Positions 7,128-16,218 of a stretch of DNA of 25,407 bases are shown here, in pieces. Source of the DNA: a virus; the IMG/VR virus record IMGVR_UViG_3300030060_003967, positions 1 through 25,407 of that record; one strand, written 5' to 3'. Position 1 is the stretch's first letter; each line of letters begins with the position of its first letter. The notes under the pieces are model-generated. The model saw nothing but the letters and a program-made list of their open reading frames with translations, was not told where the DNA came from and made no database searches. The translations under genes were made by a program, and so were the position numbers.

Positions 7128-9092
7128 CTATTCTGGGCTCTTGGATGGCATAAGGCCCAGCTCTGCCGCTAGGTTACTAACCTTAACAAAGTCGGCCTTT
7201 ATTTGGCGCAACTCTTTTTGGATATCACCTTGCGACTTTTTAGTATCACCGTAAATTTCGTCCCAAGCAATAACCGCATTAGGGTCGTCTGAAGACTGAT
7301 ATTTACTTCGGACAAACTCCTTAAGGGTCATTTTAGACTCTGGCCTGTTCCTATCTAGATAACTGGCTACGGCTGCCTTGCTAAGGCCAGACACTGGTGT
7401 GAGAATAAGCCCTGACAGCTCACTTTTTTTGCCCTTTTCCGTCTTCTTAGCCTCATCCCGCTCCGCCTTTTCCGTCTCCGCAGTCGTGCGCGTCTTGCCA
7501 ATGTTAGAGAACAGCTTGCTAAGCAGGATCTCTTCGCCTCCTGACGTTATGGTGAGGCGATTTAACTCTTCCTGCGTAACTTCCCTCTCGATCGTGCGCG
7601 CGCGCGCCGCCAACCTGGCCTGCTTTGTGGATGGGTCGCCACTCTTTTTGCCGTACAAAATCCTCCTGGCGTCAGATAAACCGTCGAAACCCGCAACGAT
7701 CACGAAATTCCTACTAGCCTTCTCTTCTTCGGTCAGCGGACCAGTCATGACTGATTTCTTAGTTATTTTGCTCGGAGTCGCGCGCCTCCTGCGCCTCTTT
7801 GCCGCAGAGGTTGCCAGTTTAACCGCTTGAGTGCCCGTCACACCACCAACGTCGGCGCCCTTGCGAATAGCTTGCCGAGCTCTTGCCACAATGAGGGCTC
7901 TTGGCTCGTTACCGCTGACGACAAACTGGCCAATATCCATAGCACCACGCGCCAGACCAACAAGCTCCTCAGCCTCCTGCTGCCTGCCAGCATTCCACAG
8001 CGCTCGGTATGCCATATTAAGGTCACCAACAGCAAAGTCTTGCCCAGCTTCAAAGTCTCGAGCAAACTCAGCAGCAGTCCTCGGCTTATCTAGCAGGCTT
8101 CCCCTGCTTCGACTTTCAATAAAGTCAAACGCAGACGCCTCTGGACCGCCAGACCCTTGCAGTGCCGCTCTAAACTCAGCAGCGGCTCGTGGCATCCCGT
8201 TTGCTTCAGCCAGCTCTACTGACTTCTCAACAAGACGGGCTTCAAGTCCTGGGTCTTGCATCTGAGCGACTCTCCCCAAGACCTTTTTGAAGTTGTCTAT
8301 GACCAAGTCTTCTTTGACCCTGCCTGGCTCCAACGCAGCTGGTGCAGCCGCTGGCGAGGCAGGCGCGCCAAACTGACCTGACCGCTGCATACGGTCAAGA
8401 TACCGCCCAAACGTCTCTGCGCTACCGGGTGCCAAGTTCCGTCGCCCGAAGTCGCCAACCCTAAGCATATTTCGCACTTCATCAACATTCATGCCGCGCT
8501 GTGCTGCGTACTGTGGCAACAGCCTACCGAGCTTGCCCAAGTCTCCAATAACTTCAGACTCGTTAAGCCCTGTAGTCGAAGGTGCAGGAGCAGCGGCCTC
8601 CGCTGGAACACCAAGGTAATCGAGAGCACCTTCTGGAGTTTCTGTAAAGGGTGCCGGTCGCGGGGTGTCAGCACGTATGGGAAACTCAAGGCCGCTAGTG
8701 ATGTCACGCTCCGACCGTGCGGCCTTATATTCTTGCACAAAATCTTTCTGCGCCTCATCAAACGCGGCTGACCGTCGAGAGCCAATCATCGGGTCGTACT
8801 GGTCGCCAACCATGCCGCCAACCATGCCCCTTGCAACCTTCTGACGAGCCTCAAAGTCGCCCATCTCTCTTTGCAGCCGAGCCTTTGCTTCAGCCGCTGT
8901 CTCCTTGATGTACTTGTCGTAGATTTCAGAGCCCATGCCGTACAGGTCAGAGGCAATCTGCACCCCGCCTCCGATGGCCTTGATAATCTTCAACGCCTTA
9001 TCTTCGTCGCTTTGGACCTTGGTCATAAAGCGTTGACGCTGTGGGACAATGGGCCCAAATCCACTTGATACGTCTGGAAGAATGCGCGCCAT
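7128..9092 (-). CDS. 654-residue probable internal virion protein (T7 gp15-like by position)
   Basis: I do not recognise the family. The ATG at 9092 has CGGAG upstream, and the gene begins 2 nt after the stop of the 293-residue gene. The protein is largely helical and hydrophilic. The N-terminus (about residues 30-60) has a short Gly-containing amphipathic stretch, KAIGGGVQIASDLYGMG. Pro/Ala-rich linkers lie at about 140-175 and 240-255. A strongly basic patch, KRRRRRA, lies at about 432-438. The C-terminal third is rich in Lys and Glu (EKAERDEAKKTEKGKKSE). There is no membrane segment or signal peptide. As the middle member of a small-medium-giant trio downstream of the tail genes, it most plausibly is an ejection protein. 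The basic patch could bind DNA or RNA during packaging or ejection. Both roles are inferred from context. Confidence 0.82.
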   Translation of the reverse strand: MARILPDVSSGFGPIVPQRQRFMTKVQSDEDKALKIIKAIGGGVQIASDLYGMGSEIYDKYIKETAAEAKARLQREMGDFEARQKVARGMVGGMVGDQYDPMIGSRRSAAFDEAQKDFVQEYKAARSERDITSGLEFPIRADTPRPAPFTETPEGALDYLGVPAEAAAPAPSTTGLNESEVIGDLGKLGRLLPQYAAQRGMNVDEVRNMLRVGDFGRRNLAPGSAETFGRYLDRMQRSGQFGAPASPAAAPAALEPGRVKEDLVIDNFKKVLGRVAQMQDPGLEARLVEKSVELAEANGMPRAAAEFRAALQGSGGPEASAFDFIESRSRGSLLDKPRTAAEFARDFEAGQDFAVGDLNMAYRALWNAGRQQEAEELVGLARGAMDIGQFVVSGNEPRALIVARARQAIRKGADVGGVTGTQAVKLATSAAKRRRRRATPSKITKKSVMTGPLTEEEKASRNFVIVAGFDGLSDARRILYGKKSGDPSTKQARLAARARTIEREVTQEELNRLTITSGGEEILLSKLFSNIGKTRTTAETEKAERDEAKKTEKGKKSELSGLILTPVSGLSKAAVASYLDRNRPESKMTLKEFVRSKYQSSDDPNAVIAWDEIYGDTKKSQGDIQKELRQIKADFVKVSNLAAELGLMPSKSPE

Positions 9093-9094
9093 GA

Positions 9095-9976
9095 TTACTC
9101 CGGTACCTGGCTTTGACCCATTGAGGCAATAAAGCCTTCAATCACGTCGGGCTCATTGACCGCTATAACCTGGGCGCCTTCAGGCCTGTTTGAGTTGTAA
9201 AACTGCCTAGCCATGTTCCAAAAAGCGTCTCTGTTGTTGCTGTCAGTCGACCCTGTCCAAGACGCAAACAGTTGGCTTATCGGCATGCCTGAACTCATTA
9301 AGGCCTCGAGAACAACGTCGCTGGGCATGTCGGCAGGGTTTTCGGTTGCCATCATCCAAAGCTGCTTAAATGCGCTCTTAGCCACACCTCTTTGCGTGGG
9401 GTCATTAACGTCAAGCGCGCCAACCAGGTTGCTAATATTTTGCGCGGCCTGCTCCTCATTGACTTGGCCAGACTCGTACTCATTAACAAACTGGTTGACC
9501 TCTTGGTTAAAGGCAGCCACTGCTTGCTGTTGGCCCTTCGCAATCTCGCCTTTCTTTGACACCAACTCAGACTTGCCCTGAGCTGCGCGCTCCCTAAGGT
9601 CATTGTAGGCCTGCATCGCACCGAGTTCAGCCTGCGTGGCTTGAGCCTCTGAGGCTGCTGCTGCCGCCATGCGTTCACGCATACCTTGCGCCGCTATAGA
9701 GCCACTAGCCTGCGCCGCTCCACCACCAGCAGCCATGCCTTGTGCAGCACGACCTGCTTGGCGCGCAAGCTGGGCTTGCTCTAAGACATTTGCCGCTGCC
9801 GTAGCTCGCCTAATGCCAGAGCCCACCCTGCCAGCAGCGCCCTGCATGCTTTGAGCAGACGACTCTAAGGCTGCCTGCTGCCCAGCAAGTGCAGACAGGA
9901 GGTCTTCCTGCTGCTGGCCTTTAAGGAAAGGCGAGACGCTAATCCCTGCCGGTCCACCTTCTGAGCTTGAACTCAT
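9095..9976 (-). CDS. 293-residue Ala/Gln-rich probable internal virion protein (T7 gp14-like by position)
   Basis: No family is recognised. The ATG at 9976 is preceded by GAGGTG. Residues 25-150 are extremely rich in Ala, Gln and Gly with long helical segments (EQAQLARQAGRAAQGMAAG, AAAAASEAQATQAEL), typical of phage internal or ejection proteins that form long helices. The C-terminal half is more varied, with Asn/Asp-rich parts (NVNDPTQRG-like, SWTGSTDSNNRDAFWNM). It lacks a signal peptide and a true membrane span. It is the first and smallest of three consecutive large-virion-protein candidates and lies 8 nt downstream of the 610-residue structural gene. The virion/ejection role is inferred from composition and order. 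Confidence 0.8.
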   Translation of the reverse strand: MSSSSEGGPAGISVSPFLKGQQQEDLLSALAGQQAALESSAQSMQGAAGRVGSGIRRATAAANVLEQAQLARQAGRAAQGMAAGGGAAQASGSIAAQGMRERMAAAAASEAQATQAELGAMQAYNDLRERAAQGKSELVSKKGEIAKGQQQAVAAFNQEVNQFVNEYESGQVNEEQAAQNISNLVGALDVNDPTQRGVAKSAFKQLWMMATENPADMPSDVVLEALMSSGMPISQLFASWTGSTDSNNRDAFWNMARQFYNSNRPEGAQVIAVNEPDVIEGFIASMGQSQVPE

Positions 9977-9984
9977 GAGTCACC

Positions 9985-11817
9985 TCACACCAAATGTGTC
10001 TTGCCGATAATGTACACCCATATGCCCCCAGAGCCGAGAAGCATTGAGCTAGTTGAGTATGTGCCTGTAATAGAAGCGTTAGGGTCACCAATGCGTCCCC
10101 TCACCTCAATCCACTGCTCGCATCCTGCAACGCTAGAGGCACCGCCGTCCACATCTTGACGTGAAGCTGTAGTCGACGTACCCCTGCCAACAAACACCGG
10201 CTTGCCTTGTGCGGTCATTCCGTTAAGGCTTGGAGAGCCAGTGCCAACTAGGTCCATAGCGTACAACTCAAGGTTCCATGGCCTTGTTGATGCAATCGTA
10301 GGGGTAGGCAGTGCATGTGGCAGCAGGTTTGGGCTCCCGTGCCCAACGAGGTCAACCGCTTTACCAAACCAGTTGCCTGCTGATTGGGGCGTATCCAGCG
10401 TAGTCAGCTTGCCTATCTGTTGATAGCCAAAAGTATCTCCCCTCACGCCGGTGCCTATACCCACACCAAGCTCAAACTTAAGGTCCACACCCCCACCACC
10501 AGCACCGGCAAGTGCAGGAAGTTGTGTGTGCGAAGCAAGGGTTGCTCCCGTGTAGCTCTCAAACGGCATCCAGTTGTATGTAAAAAGGATGTGGTGGATA
10601 GTCATGGGTGACTCAATCGGGATGTATCGCCTGTCAATGCAATACTTATCAGACTGGGCACCTGACGTTCTGTACGGCTGCTGGTCAAAGTAACGAGCGG
10701 CCATGCCAGAGAACTCAACATTGTTAAACAATGGGACAGCCAGCACTGTGTATGCCGCGTTGTCTTTGAGCTCTTCAAGCATTGGCAAGTCAGAGTCGAG
10801 CTTATAGCCGCCTTGGAACTTCCGGCGCGACATCTCATCAATAACAGCCATTGACGTCTGTACGCCTGTAGTGGCGTCGTTTGCAACGATAGCGCCTCCA
10901 GCAACAGGCACAGCAGCTGCGTTAATTAAAGCTCGAGACGTCGCAGAGTTGGTGCCAGCCCCAGTAGTGGCAGCGTTTGCATGCGTCAGGTTGTCGTTAG
11001 GCAGCCCGTCGTGTCTCTTTGGTATGTTCTGTGTGTCCGTGCCTGAGTCGCGCTGCGTAAGCTTTGTCAAGAAGCGCATCGATATCTCGATCGAAACCAA
11101 AGCGCACTCTGTGTCCGCAGTGCCCAAGTCAGGCGCAAAGATGGTAAAGATATAGCTCTTCATCGGGTCTATGACTTCGTTAATAGAAGAAGACACCCAT
11201 GGGTTAAGGCGGAAGTAGCTGTCAGTAACATTAATTGCTTCAATGCGGCCCGACCAAACCACCCTGCCTGGACGGTAGTTTCTTGATTGGCCAGGCGGAT
11301 CAAACCAGACCGGCTTTTTCTCCATGATGGCAAGCTCAATATTTAAGCGGTCAACGCGCTCGTATGAAAGCTTGCCTGCGTTGGCGCTTGATGCGCTAGC
11401 GCCACCATCAAAGTTGCTTATGATTGCAGCAGGCTCAAGACGCTGGTCAAAAGAAAAGCTAACCTCGTCCAACACAATCTCAGGCATGTCATCACTCGGC
11501 GTCACCGCCTTGCCACCCCGAGGAGTTGTTGAAAACGACAGGTGCTCTTGGAGGGGAGGGAGCATAAAAGGTATGCCATGAAACGGCCTGCCAGGAGTGA
11601 GGTTGAACGACTCCTTAGGGCCCGTCATCTTGTTGGTGGACGGCGACAAAACCGGCATTGAAAGGTTGACCCTAAACGGGGCATACGAGGCAGCCACTTG
11701 ACTTGAGTCAAGGTTGGCCGTTGTCGCTTGGGTCTGCGAAGACGTCATGGGCTCAAACAAATGCTTGGCCAGTAGCTTTGCGCCTCGCGCAAGCTTGCTG
11801 CGTGTAATCTTAGCCAT
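9985..11817 (-). CDS. 610-residue virion structural protein (tail-associated)
   Basis: I do not recognise a named family, but the composition is that of a phage structural protein: beta-rich, with many Ser/Thr/Gly and aromatic residues and few Cys. The first 22 residues form a basic amphipathic helix (MAKITRSKLARGAKLLAKHL), followed by a flexible Ser/Thr/Gln linker. This suggests a small anchoring segment attached to a globular body. Residues 260-320 are low-complexity Ala/Thr/Asn. Near the C-terminus a short repeat occurs twice, AVDLVGHGSPNL (about 487-498) and AMDLVGTGSPSL (about 520-531). Start and upstream stop overlap as TAATG. It lies between the 311-residue structural gene and the ejection-protein candidates, so a tail appendage or a capsid-associated protein are both possible. 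Confidence 0.82.
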   Translation of the reverse strand: MAKITRSKLARGAKLLAKHLFEPMTSSQTQATTANLDSSQVAASYAPFRVNLSMPVLSPSTNKMTGPKESFNLTPGRPFHGIPFMLPPLQEHLSFSTTPRGGKAVTPSDDMPEIVLDEVSFSFDQRLEPAAIISNFDGGASASSANAGKLSYERVDRLNIELAIMEKKPVWFDPPGQSRNYRPGRVVWSGRIEAINVTDSYFRLNPWVSSSINEVIDPMKSYIFTIFAPDLGTADTECALVSIEISMRFLTKLTQRDSGTDTQNIPKRHDGLPNDNLTHANAATTGAGTNSATSRALINAAAVPVAGGAIVANDATTGVQTSMAVIDEMSRRKFQGGYKLDSDLPMLEELKDNAAYTVLAVPLFNNVEFSGMAARYFDQQPYRTSGAQSDKYCIDRRYIPIESPMTIHHILFTYNWMPFESYTGATLASHTQLPALAGAGGGGVDLKFELGVGIGTGVRGDTFGYQQIGKLTTLDTPQSAGNWFGKAVDLVGHGSPNLLPHALPTPTIASTRPWNLELYAMDLVGTGSPSLNGMTAQGKPVFVGRGTSTTASRQDVDGGASSVAGCEQWIEVRGRIGDPNASITGTYSTSSMLLGSGGIWVYIIGKTHLV

Positions 11818-12752
11818 TAGAGAGTCTGCACCTCTTCAAGCACCGTGATGGTGCTGCTCCACGCCTGCAAATACCACGGAGCCGCACCCCATGTCGCGCG
11901 CGTGTAAGTTGTGCCGTCGTAAAGAGGCAGCGCTATAGCTATCCTTACTCGGGCTCGCTGATGAACAGGGATATTAAGGCCTCTGTACTCAACAACCCTG
12001 CCATACAAAGGCCTAGCGTCAGTCACGTCGCCAGAGTCATAGTGCGGTTGGAAGTCGTTCCAGCCTGTGGCTGTTGCGTTAGGCATGTGCGTAGACGACG
12101 GTTCGCCATTAATGGTGTACAGCGTTCGGGTAAACTCAACGTCTGTCATCTCGGCATCCTCAGGCGTGCCTGGGTTCATCACGTCAAGCACGATAGGCAG
12201 GTCGACAGTGTCACTCGTTGCGCTAAACCCTTGAGGCGGAGACCCCGCAGGGCTGTAATACGTGTACGGGTCTGGGCCGCCAGTTACATATGTGCCTGTG
12301 TAAGGCTTGCTCCCATTAGAGCCGGTGTCGTTGTGCAGAAAAACGCTAACCGCATGCAGCACAACAGGTTTGTCAAAGTACAGTGTTCTTGTCCACACGT
12401 ACTGGTCGCCTAAATCTTCTTGCAAGTTAATGCCAGGTATGCTGCTGCCTTTTAATCTGACCGGATTATAGGGAGCATCTACCGACTTAACCCCAGAGTA
12501 AGAGCCGGTTGCGCCGTTGTTTAACTGGAGCCACGGCCATCGCGAATACCTGTTAGGATCAAGCCTGCTCGGAGGGTTAAAGCCCGAGTGGTACTGCGTC
12601 GCAACAAAGCGCTGCTTTGTGTTGCCTTTCTCGACGCTGTTGACGCCCTCCACGATATCGTTAACGGCTTTCTCAAGGCGCGTACCGTCGACCGTCGTGC
12701 CATCATAAAACACTTCCTTGGTAAGGTTGCGTGTGTGTCTTCGCCAAGCCAT
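11817..12752 (-). CDS. 311-residue virion structural protein (tail-associated)
   Basis: This is a probable structural protein without a recognised family. The ATG at 12752 is chosen over the longer frame (to 12821) because it overlaps the upstream stop as TAATG and gives a sensible N-terminus (MAWRRHTRNLTKEVFYDG). The N-terminal part, with TTVDGTRLEKAVNDIVEGVN, looks like a short helical attachment region. The remainder is beta-rich with many Tyr, Trp, Pro and Gly (GPDPYTYYSPAGSPP), as in phage tail appendages. It is sandwiched between a beta-helix-like gene and the 610-residue structural gene and is co-translated with both. Receptor-binding or tail-collar roles are both possible; none is shown by motif. 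Confidence 0.82.
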   Translation of the reverse strand: MAWRRHTRNLTKEVFYDGTTVDGTRLEKAVNDIVEGVNSVEKGNTKQRFVATQYHSGFNPPSRLDPNRYSRWPWLQLNNGATGSYSGVKSVDAPYNPVRLKGSSIPGINLQEDLGDQYVWTRTLYFDKPVVLHAVSVFLHNDTGSNGSKPYTGTYVTGGPDPYTYYSPAGSPPQGFSATSDTVDLPIVLDVMNPGTPEDAEMTDVEFTRTLYTINGEPSSTHMPNATATGWNDFQPHYDSGDVTDARPLYGRVVEYRGLNIPVHQRARVRIAIALPLYDGTTYTRATWGAAPWYLQAWSSTITVLEEVQTL

Positions 12753-13357
12753 TAGAGGTTTCCTGTGCCGGTTGCGGTGCCGGGGGTAAACAGCGTGGGG
12801 TTGCCAGTAAAGTTGTAGCAAAAAGCAATCTGGACGCTCGCAGCAGCCCCCGTGTGAGAGACCAGCGGAGTCGCTGTTGTTCCGCTGCCCCTAAACACAC
12901 ACCCAAGCATAATGGCTTGAGCTCCCGCCTCCACCAAGACCATATAGGAGGTAGACGTCAACGGCCTCTCAAAGGTGCAGTTTCTAAATATTGCAGTCGC
13001 CCCTGCCCTCACAACTGCGCAACCAAGCTCGTCTTCGCCTGCAAGCGTAAGGCCGTCAACCACAACGCTAGACGTAACCTCGAGGTGCTTCCTGAAGAAG
13101 GTGCCCGGAGATATCGCGTGCGCCTCACTCATGACTTTACTCATGGTCAGGCCGCCATACTCACCTGGGGCAAAGAGAGAGACGTTGTTTGCTATGCGCG
13201 GCTCTTCAAACTTAGACCCCGGCATCACAAGGCTTAGCGCAGATGCTATGTCTCCAAGCTTTCTGCGGACTATCTCATTGAAGCCTTCAGCAGCAGCGGT
13301 GTCCTTTTGCTTAGGTGTTCTGCCCTGTCGCTTGGCCAGCCAGAGTTCGTTAAGCAT
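12752..13357 (-). CDS. 201-residue beta-helix-like structural protein (possible tail spike or fibre component)
   Basis: Residues 1-45 are charged and helical (KRQGRTPKQKDTAAAEGF). From about residue 55 the sequence becomes short beta strands alternating with turns: VVVDGLTLAG, AVVRAGATAIFRNCTF, VLVEAGAQAIMLGCVF, SVQIAFCYNFTG. Such roughly 20-residue rungs with inward small hydrophobics and Asn/Cys at turns resemble right-handed parallel beta-helices of phage spikes. The rungs are few, so it may be a trimerising spike fragment or a co-assembling partner of the neighbours. AGGAGG lies ahead of the ATG at 13357, which overlaps the upstream stop as TAATG. The function is inferred from fold-like pattern and location after the tail hub. 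Confidence 0.78.
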   Translation of the reverse strand: MLNELWLAKRQGRTPKQKDTAAAEGFNEIVRRKLGDIASALSLVMPGSKFEEPRIANNVSLFAPGEYGGLTMSKVMSEAHAISPGTFFRKHLEVTSSVVVDGLTLAGEDELGCAVVRAGATAIFRNCTFERPLTSTSYMVLVEAGAQAIMLGCVFRGSGTTATPLVSHTGAAASVQIAFCYNFTGNPTLFTPGTATGTGNL

Positions 13358-16218
13358 TATCTGCCCCTCCTGCGCCTACCCGCCCCAACAACGCGGAACA
13401 GCAGCTTAACGCTCTCGAGCTTCAGCCGCTCTGCTGGGTTGCGCATAAAGCCAAAGAGCATCATTGCTACGCTGTTGCCCTTCATGGACTCAGAGGTAAC
13501 AATCTCATCAACCTGCTCGTCGCCAATCAGGTAGGTGTTTGCCTCAAAGGTCTGCGTGGCCTCGTTACCGTACACAATGCCTTGGCCGTAGTTCGGGCGC
13601 ACAATGGTCTTGTCGGCTTTCTGGACTCTATCCCTAACGGTGCCGTGCGTGTTGACATCTGGATACAGGTTGCTTTTAACGCTTACCGGACCCTTGAAGG
13701 CGGTTGGGTTGCCCACATAGTCAAGCACCTGTGACGTCCACATCTTCATGTCTGACGCCATCATAGTGTTGAAGATGCTCTGCGACGACGAACCTGTCAC
13801 ATCGGTGCCTACGTCGTGGCTGAGAAGCCTTGCAACGACGCCACGACCTTTGACCCTAGCGTCTTCAGGCAGCCCCACGTCTTCGGACATGTACGCCCAG
13901 TCGACAGGCTGGGCTACGTTGTCCTCCTTGTTGGTGTCAAACAAGCGCCACTGGCACCAAACAAGCACCTCTTCTGCTGAGTGAGACGCAGCAGCGCCAT
14001 CGTATATGACACACCATGTGCTGATATCTCCTAAAAGTGGCGTCGGCAGTGTTAACGCCATCGACGACACGTTTGCGTCTGTGGTTGTCTGCATTGGTAT
14101 GTAGCAAAGCAGGTTGAGTTTGTTTGGCGTAAGGTTGATGTACGGCGCAAACGTGTGAGCTGGAACAACTGCGCTCCCGTCCCAGTCGAGGTTTATCTCG
14201 TGGCCGGTTCTGGTAGCGTTGCCAGCGCCGTCTTCACACTTGCGCTTGCCTGTTCCTAGCGACCACCCAGACGCAGACGCTGTGCGCTCTGGAGGGAACA
14301 CGAGGTTAATGTCGGTTGACGTGCCGTTGTCGAAGACGGGGCGCCATTTCGTTGAGTCAAAGAAGAAGCGTATGCGTATGCGGTCAATGCTGTTTGCAGC
14401 AGCAGCGCCTGTCCACAGTGGTCCTGGCACCAAGTACACAGGCACCAAAAACGTCTTGTTTGGCGCCGCAGGCGCTGACTCTCCAGTCGGAGCGGCGGTG
14501 CTTGTGCCCTGAAACTTGTACTGCTGCTCTACTGGTATCCACTCGCCAAACACTAATGTAGGCGTGTAGTTGCTAGGCGTTACGCCAGCTACAGCATACT
14601 GCTTGTATTTGCCAGCAAGCCCCCTCTCGTCCTCGTCGTCTACGCTTCTGTCAATCGCCCCGCCACGGCCGTACTCAAGCAAGTATGCAGAGCGCGATGT
14701 TGAGCTGTCGTTAACTGCAACATTCCCCGCTGTCCTTGCCTCGTCTACAAACGCTTGGGTCTGCAATGAGCCCACGAGATAGAAGCTTTGGTCTCTACAC
14801 AGCAGCCACGGGCGCTCGATGTTCTTCTCTGCACCGACATCGGGCAACGCTGCATGGCCACCAGTGTTAGACTCATAAGTCCACACAGACCACTGGCCCT
14901 CCGAGTAGCACAGACTTAGCCGCTCATCTGGAAGCGTGACAAAGAGCGCGGAGAGCTTCTCACTGTAAGTCATCGAAGCGCCATTGAGGTTGGGCTTAAT
15001 GACACTGTTGCGCTGCGGTAGGCTAGTGTTGATAGAGCCCGTCTCTGCCGTCACCGTTGTGAAGAACGTCGTCATCGGGTCAGTGATGAAGTCAGTGAAC
15101 AGTGGCGCTATCGGCCCCGAGATTGTCTCAATCTGCATGGGGCTGCCAGAGACGTGGACGCCTGTGCTTCCAAGCCACATAACAGCGTTGTCCGTTTTAG
15201 TTACACATGACTGAGACACGCACCCGATGGTGTCTGAAACCAGTACAGGGGCCATGCCCTGTGAGGAGATAGGGTCTCCGGTTCTGCTGGCTGGCTGGTA
15301 GAAGAACGTCTCAGTCTCAGTAAAGATGTAGATGCTCTGGCCCATAGGGGCCATAGCCGTAATGGACTGCTCAGTAGGCACAACTATGTAATCAAAGTCT
15401 ATGTACGCAGTGGGGGTGTACGGCTGCGAGAAGAAGACCTCTCTTTGGTTGCCAGCAATAACAAGCCTGCTGTCCCAAGAGATAAGCGCTTGCGGAGAGG
15501 GTATGCCAGCTGACGTCCTGTACACATATGCGTCTGTGTCTGCGCCTGGAGAGGGTTTGACCCTCCAGATCATAGAAGACTCTGAGTACGGAGGGCACCA
15601 AGAGTGCGGGTGCGCACCGGACACGAATCTTCGCCGTGAGCCCCTAAACGTACACGGCGTATATGCGTACAACTGCGTAGCTGGAGAGCCAAAGTAAACC
15701 GTGTCTCCAACCTCTGTGAACTGAAAGTTTTCCTCAGAGGTTGCGACTACCCACGCCTGAAAGTCTTTATCCCTGTTGGTTTCGTAGTGACCCTTGCGCT
15801 GGTCGTTGTCCTCTTTAACAAAGCCAGACTCTGACGTGTGCCTATACAGCGGCTCTTCCCAACGCTCTCGAGTGGTTGTGTCATAGATGCTAACCACGTA
15901 CACGTTGGCTATTTGAGCTCGCTCATTGTTGACCTCAGACGAGTGTATCCTGGCTTTGAAGACACTGAGTATTTGCTCGTGCCCAAAGTCGGTCTGCATG
16001 ATGTAGCTGCCGAGGTGTTTTTGGTATCCCCAAGAGGTGCTCGCGCCATCTATGTTGTGCGTTATGCGAGTGTCGAACTGAGCAAGCTGGCCAAAGCCCT
16101 GCCTCACCTCCCAAGCGCCGTACCTGCGCACTAGGTTTAAAGCAAAGCTGCCCTTGGATGGTCGGTCGCTTCTAATGCCGCCGCCGAGGACTTCGACCTC
16201 GTCGTACTTAACCGCCAT
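13357..16218 (-). CDS. 953-residue tail hub/nozzle protein (T7 gp12-like role)
   Basis: This gene probably encodes the large tail tube/nozzle protein that closes the short tail. About residues 240-370 show repeated propeller-like strands, such as ISWDSRLVIAGNQREVFFS, AMAPMGQSIYIFTETETFF and VMWLGSTGVHVSG. These are typical of the beta-propeller core of podovirus gp12-type proteins, and the length is close to T7 gp12 (about 790) and its longer relatives. The N-terminus (LNLVRRYGAWEVRQGFGQL) resembles the opening of such proteins, where a default mixing or reference strand is set. The C-terminus ends in a basic tail (GAGRRRRGR). It directly follows the adaptor gene without any spacer (TAG then ATG), the order expected for gp11-gp12. 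The propeller assignment is by eye. Confidence 0.85.
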   Translation of the reverse strand: MAVKYDEVEVLGGGIRSDRPSKGSFALNLVRRYGAWEVRQGFGQLAQFDTRITHNIDGASTSWGYQKHLGSYIMQTDFGHEQILSVFKARIHSSEVNNERAQIANVYVVSIYDTTTRERWEEPLYRHTSESGFVKEDNDQRKGHYETNRDKDFQAWVVATSEENFQFTEVGDTVYFGSPATQLYAYTPCTFRGSRRRFVSGAHPHSWCPPYSESSMIWRVKPSPGADTDAYVYRTSAGIPSPQALISWDSRLVIAGNQREVFFSQPYTPTAYIDFDYIVVPTEQSITAMAPMGQSIYIFTETETFFYQPASRTGDPISSQGMAPVLVSDTIGCVSQSCVTKTDNAVMWLGSTGVHVSGSPMQIETISGPIAPLFTDFITDPMTTFFTTVTAETGSINTSLPQRNSVIKPNLNGASMTYSEKLSALFVTLPDERLSLCYSEGQWSVWTYESNTGGHAALPDVGAEKNIERPWLLCRDQSFYLVGSLQTQAFVDEARTAGNVAVNDSSTSRSAYLLEYGRGGAIDRSVDDEDERGLAGKYKQYAVAGVTPSNYTPTLVFGEWIPVEQQYKFQGTSTAAPTGESAPAAPNKTFLVPVYLVPGPLWTGAAAANSIDRIRIRFFFDSTKWRPVFDNGTSTDINLVFPPERTASASGWSLGTGKRKCEDGAGNATRTGHEINLDWDGSAVVPAHTFAPYINLTPNKLNLLCYIPMQTTTDANVSSMALTLPTPLLGDISTWCVIYDGAAASHSAEEVLVWCQWRLFDTNKEDNVAQPVDWAYMSEDVGLPEDARVKGRGVVARLLSHDVGTDVTGSSSQSIFNTMMASDMKMWTSQVLDYVGNPTAFKGPVSVKSNLYPDVNTHGTVRDRVQKADKTIVRPNYGQGIVYGNEATQTFEANTYLIGDEQVDEIVTSESMKGNSVAMMLFGFMRNPAERLKLESVKLLFRVVGAGRRRRGR

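Noticed and set aside
7378-8265. Two plus-strand open frames of 150 and 144 residues opposite the 654-residue gene
   Set aside because: Ser/Ala/Leu-rich shadow composition, no start signals, and the opposite frame is continuous and well placed.
12731-13237. 168-residue plus-strand open frame opposite the beta-helix-like gene
   Set aside because: No ribosome site and no recognisable domain; the minus-strand gene fits the operon with TAATG overlaps on both sides.
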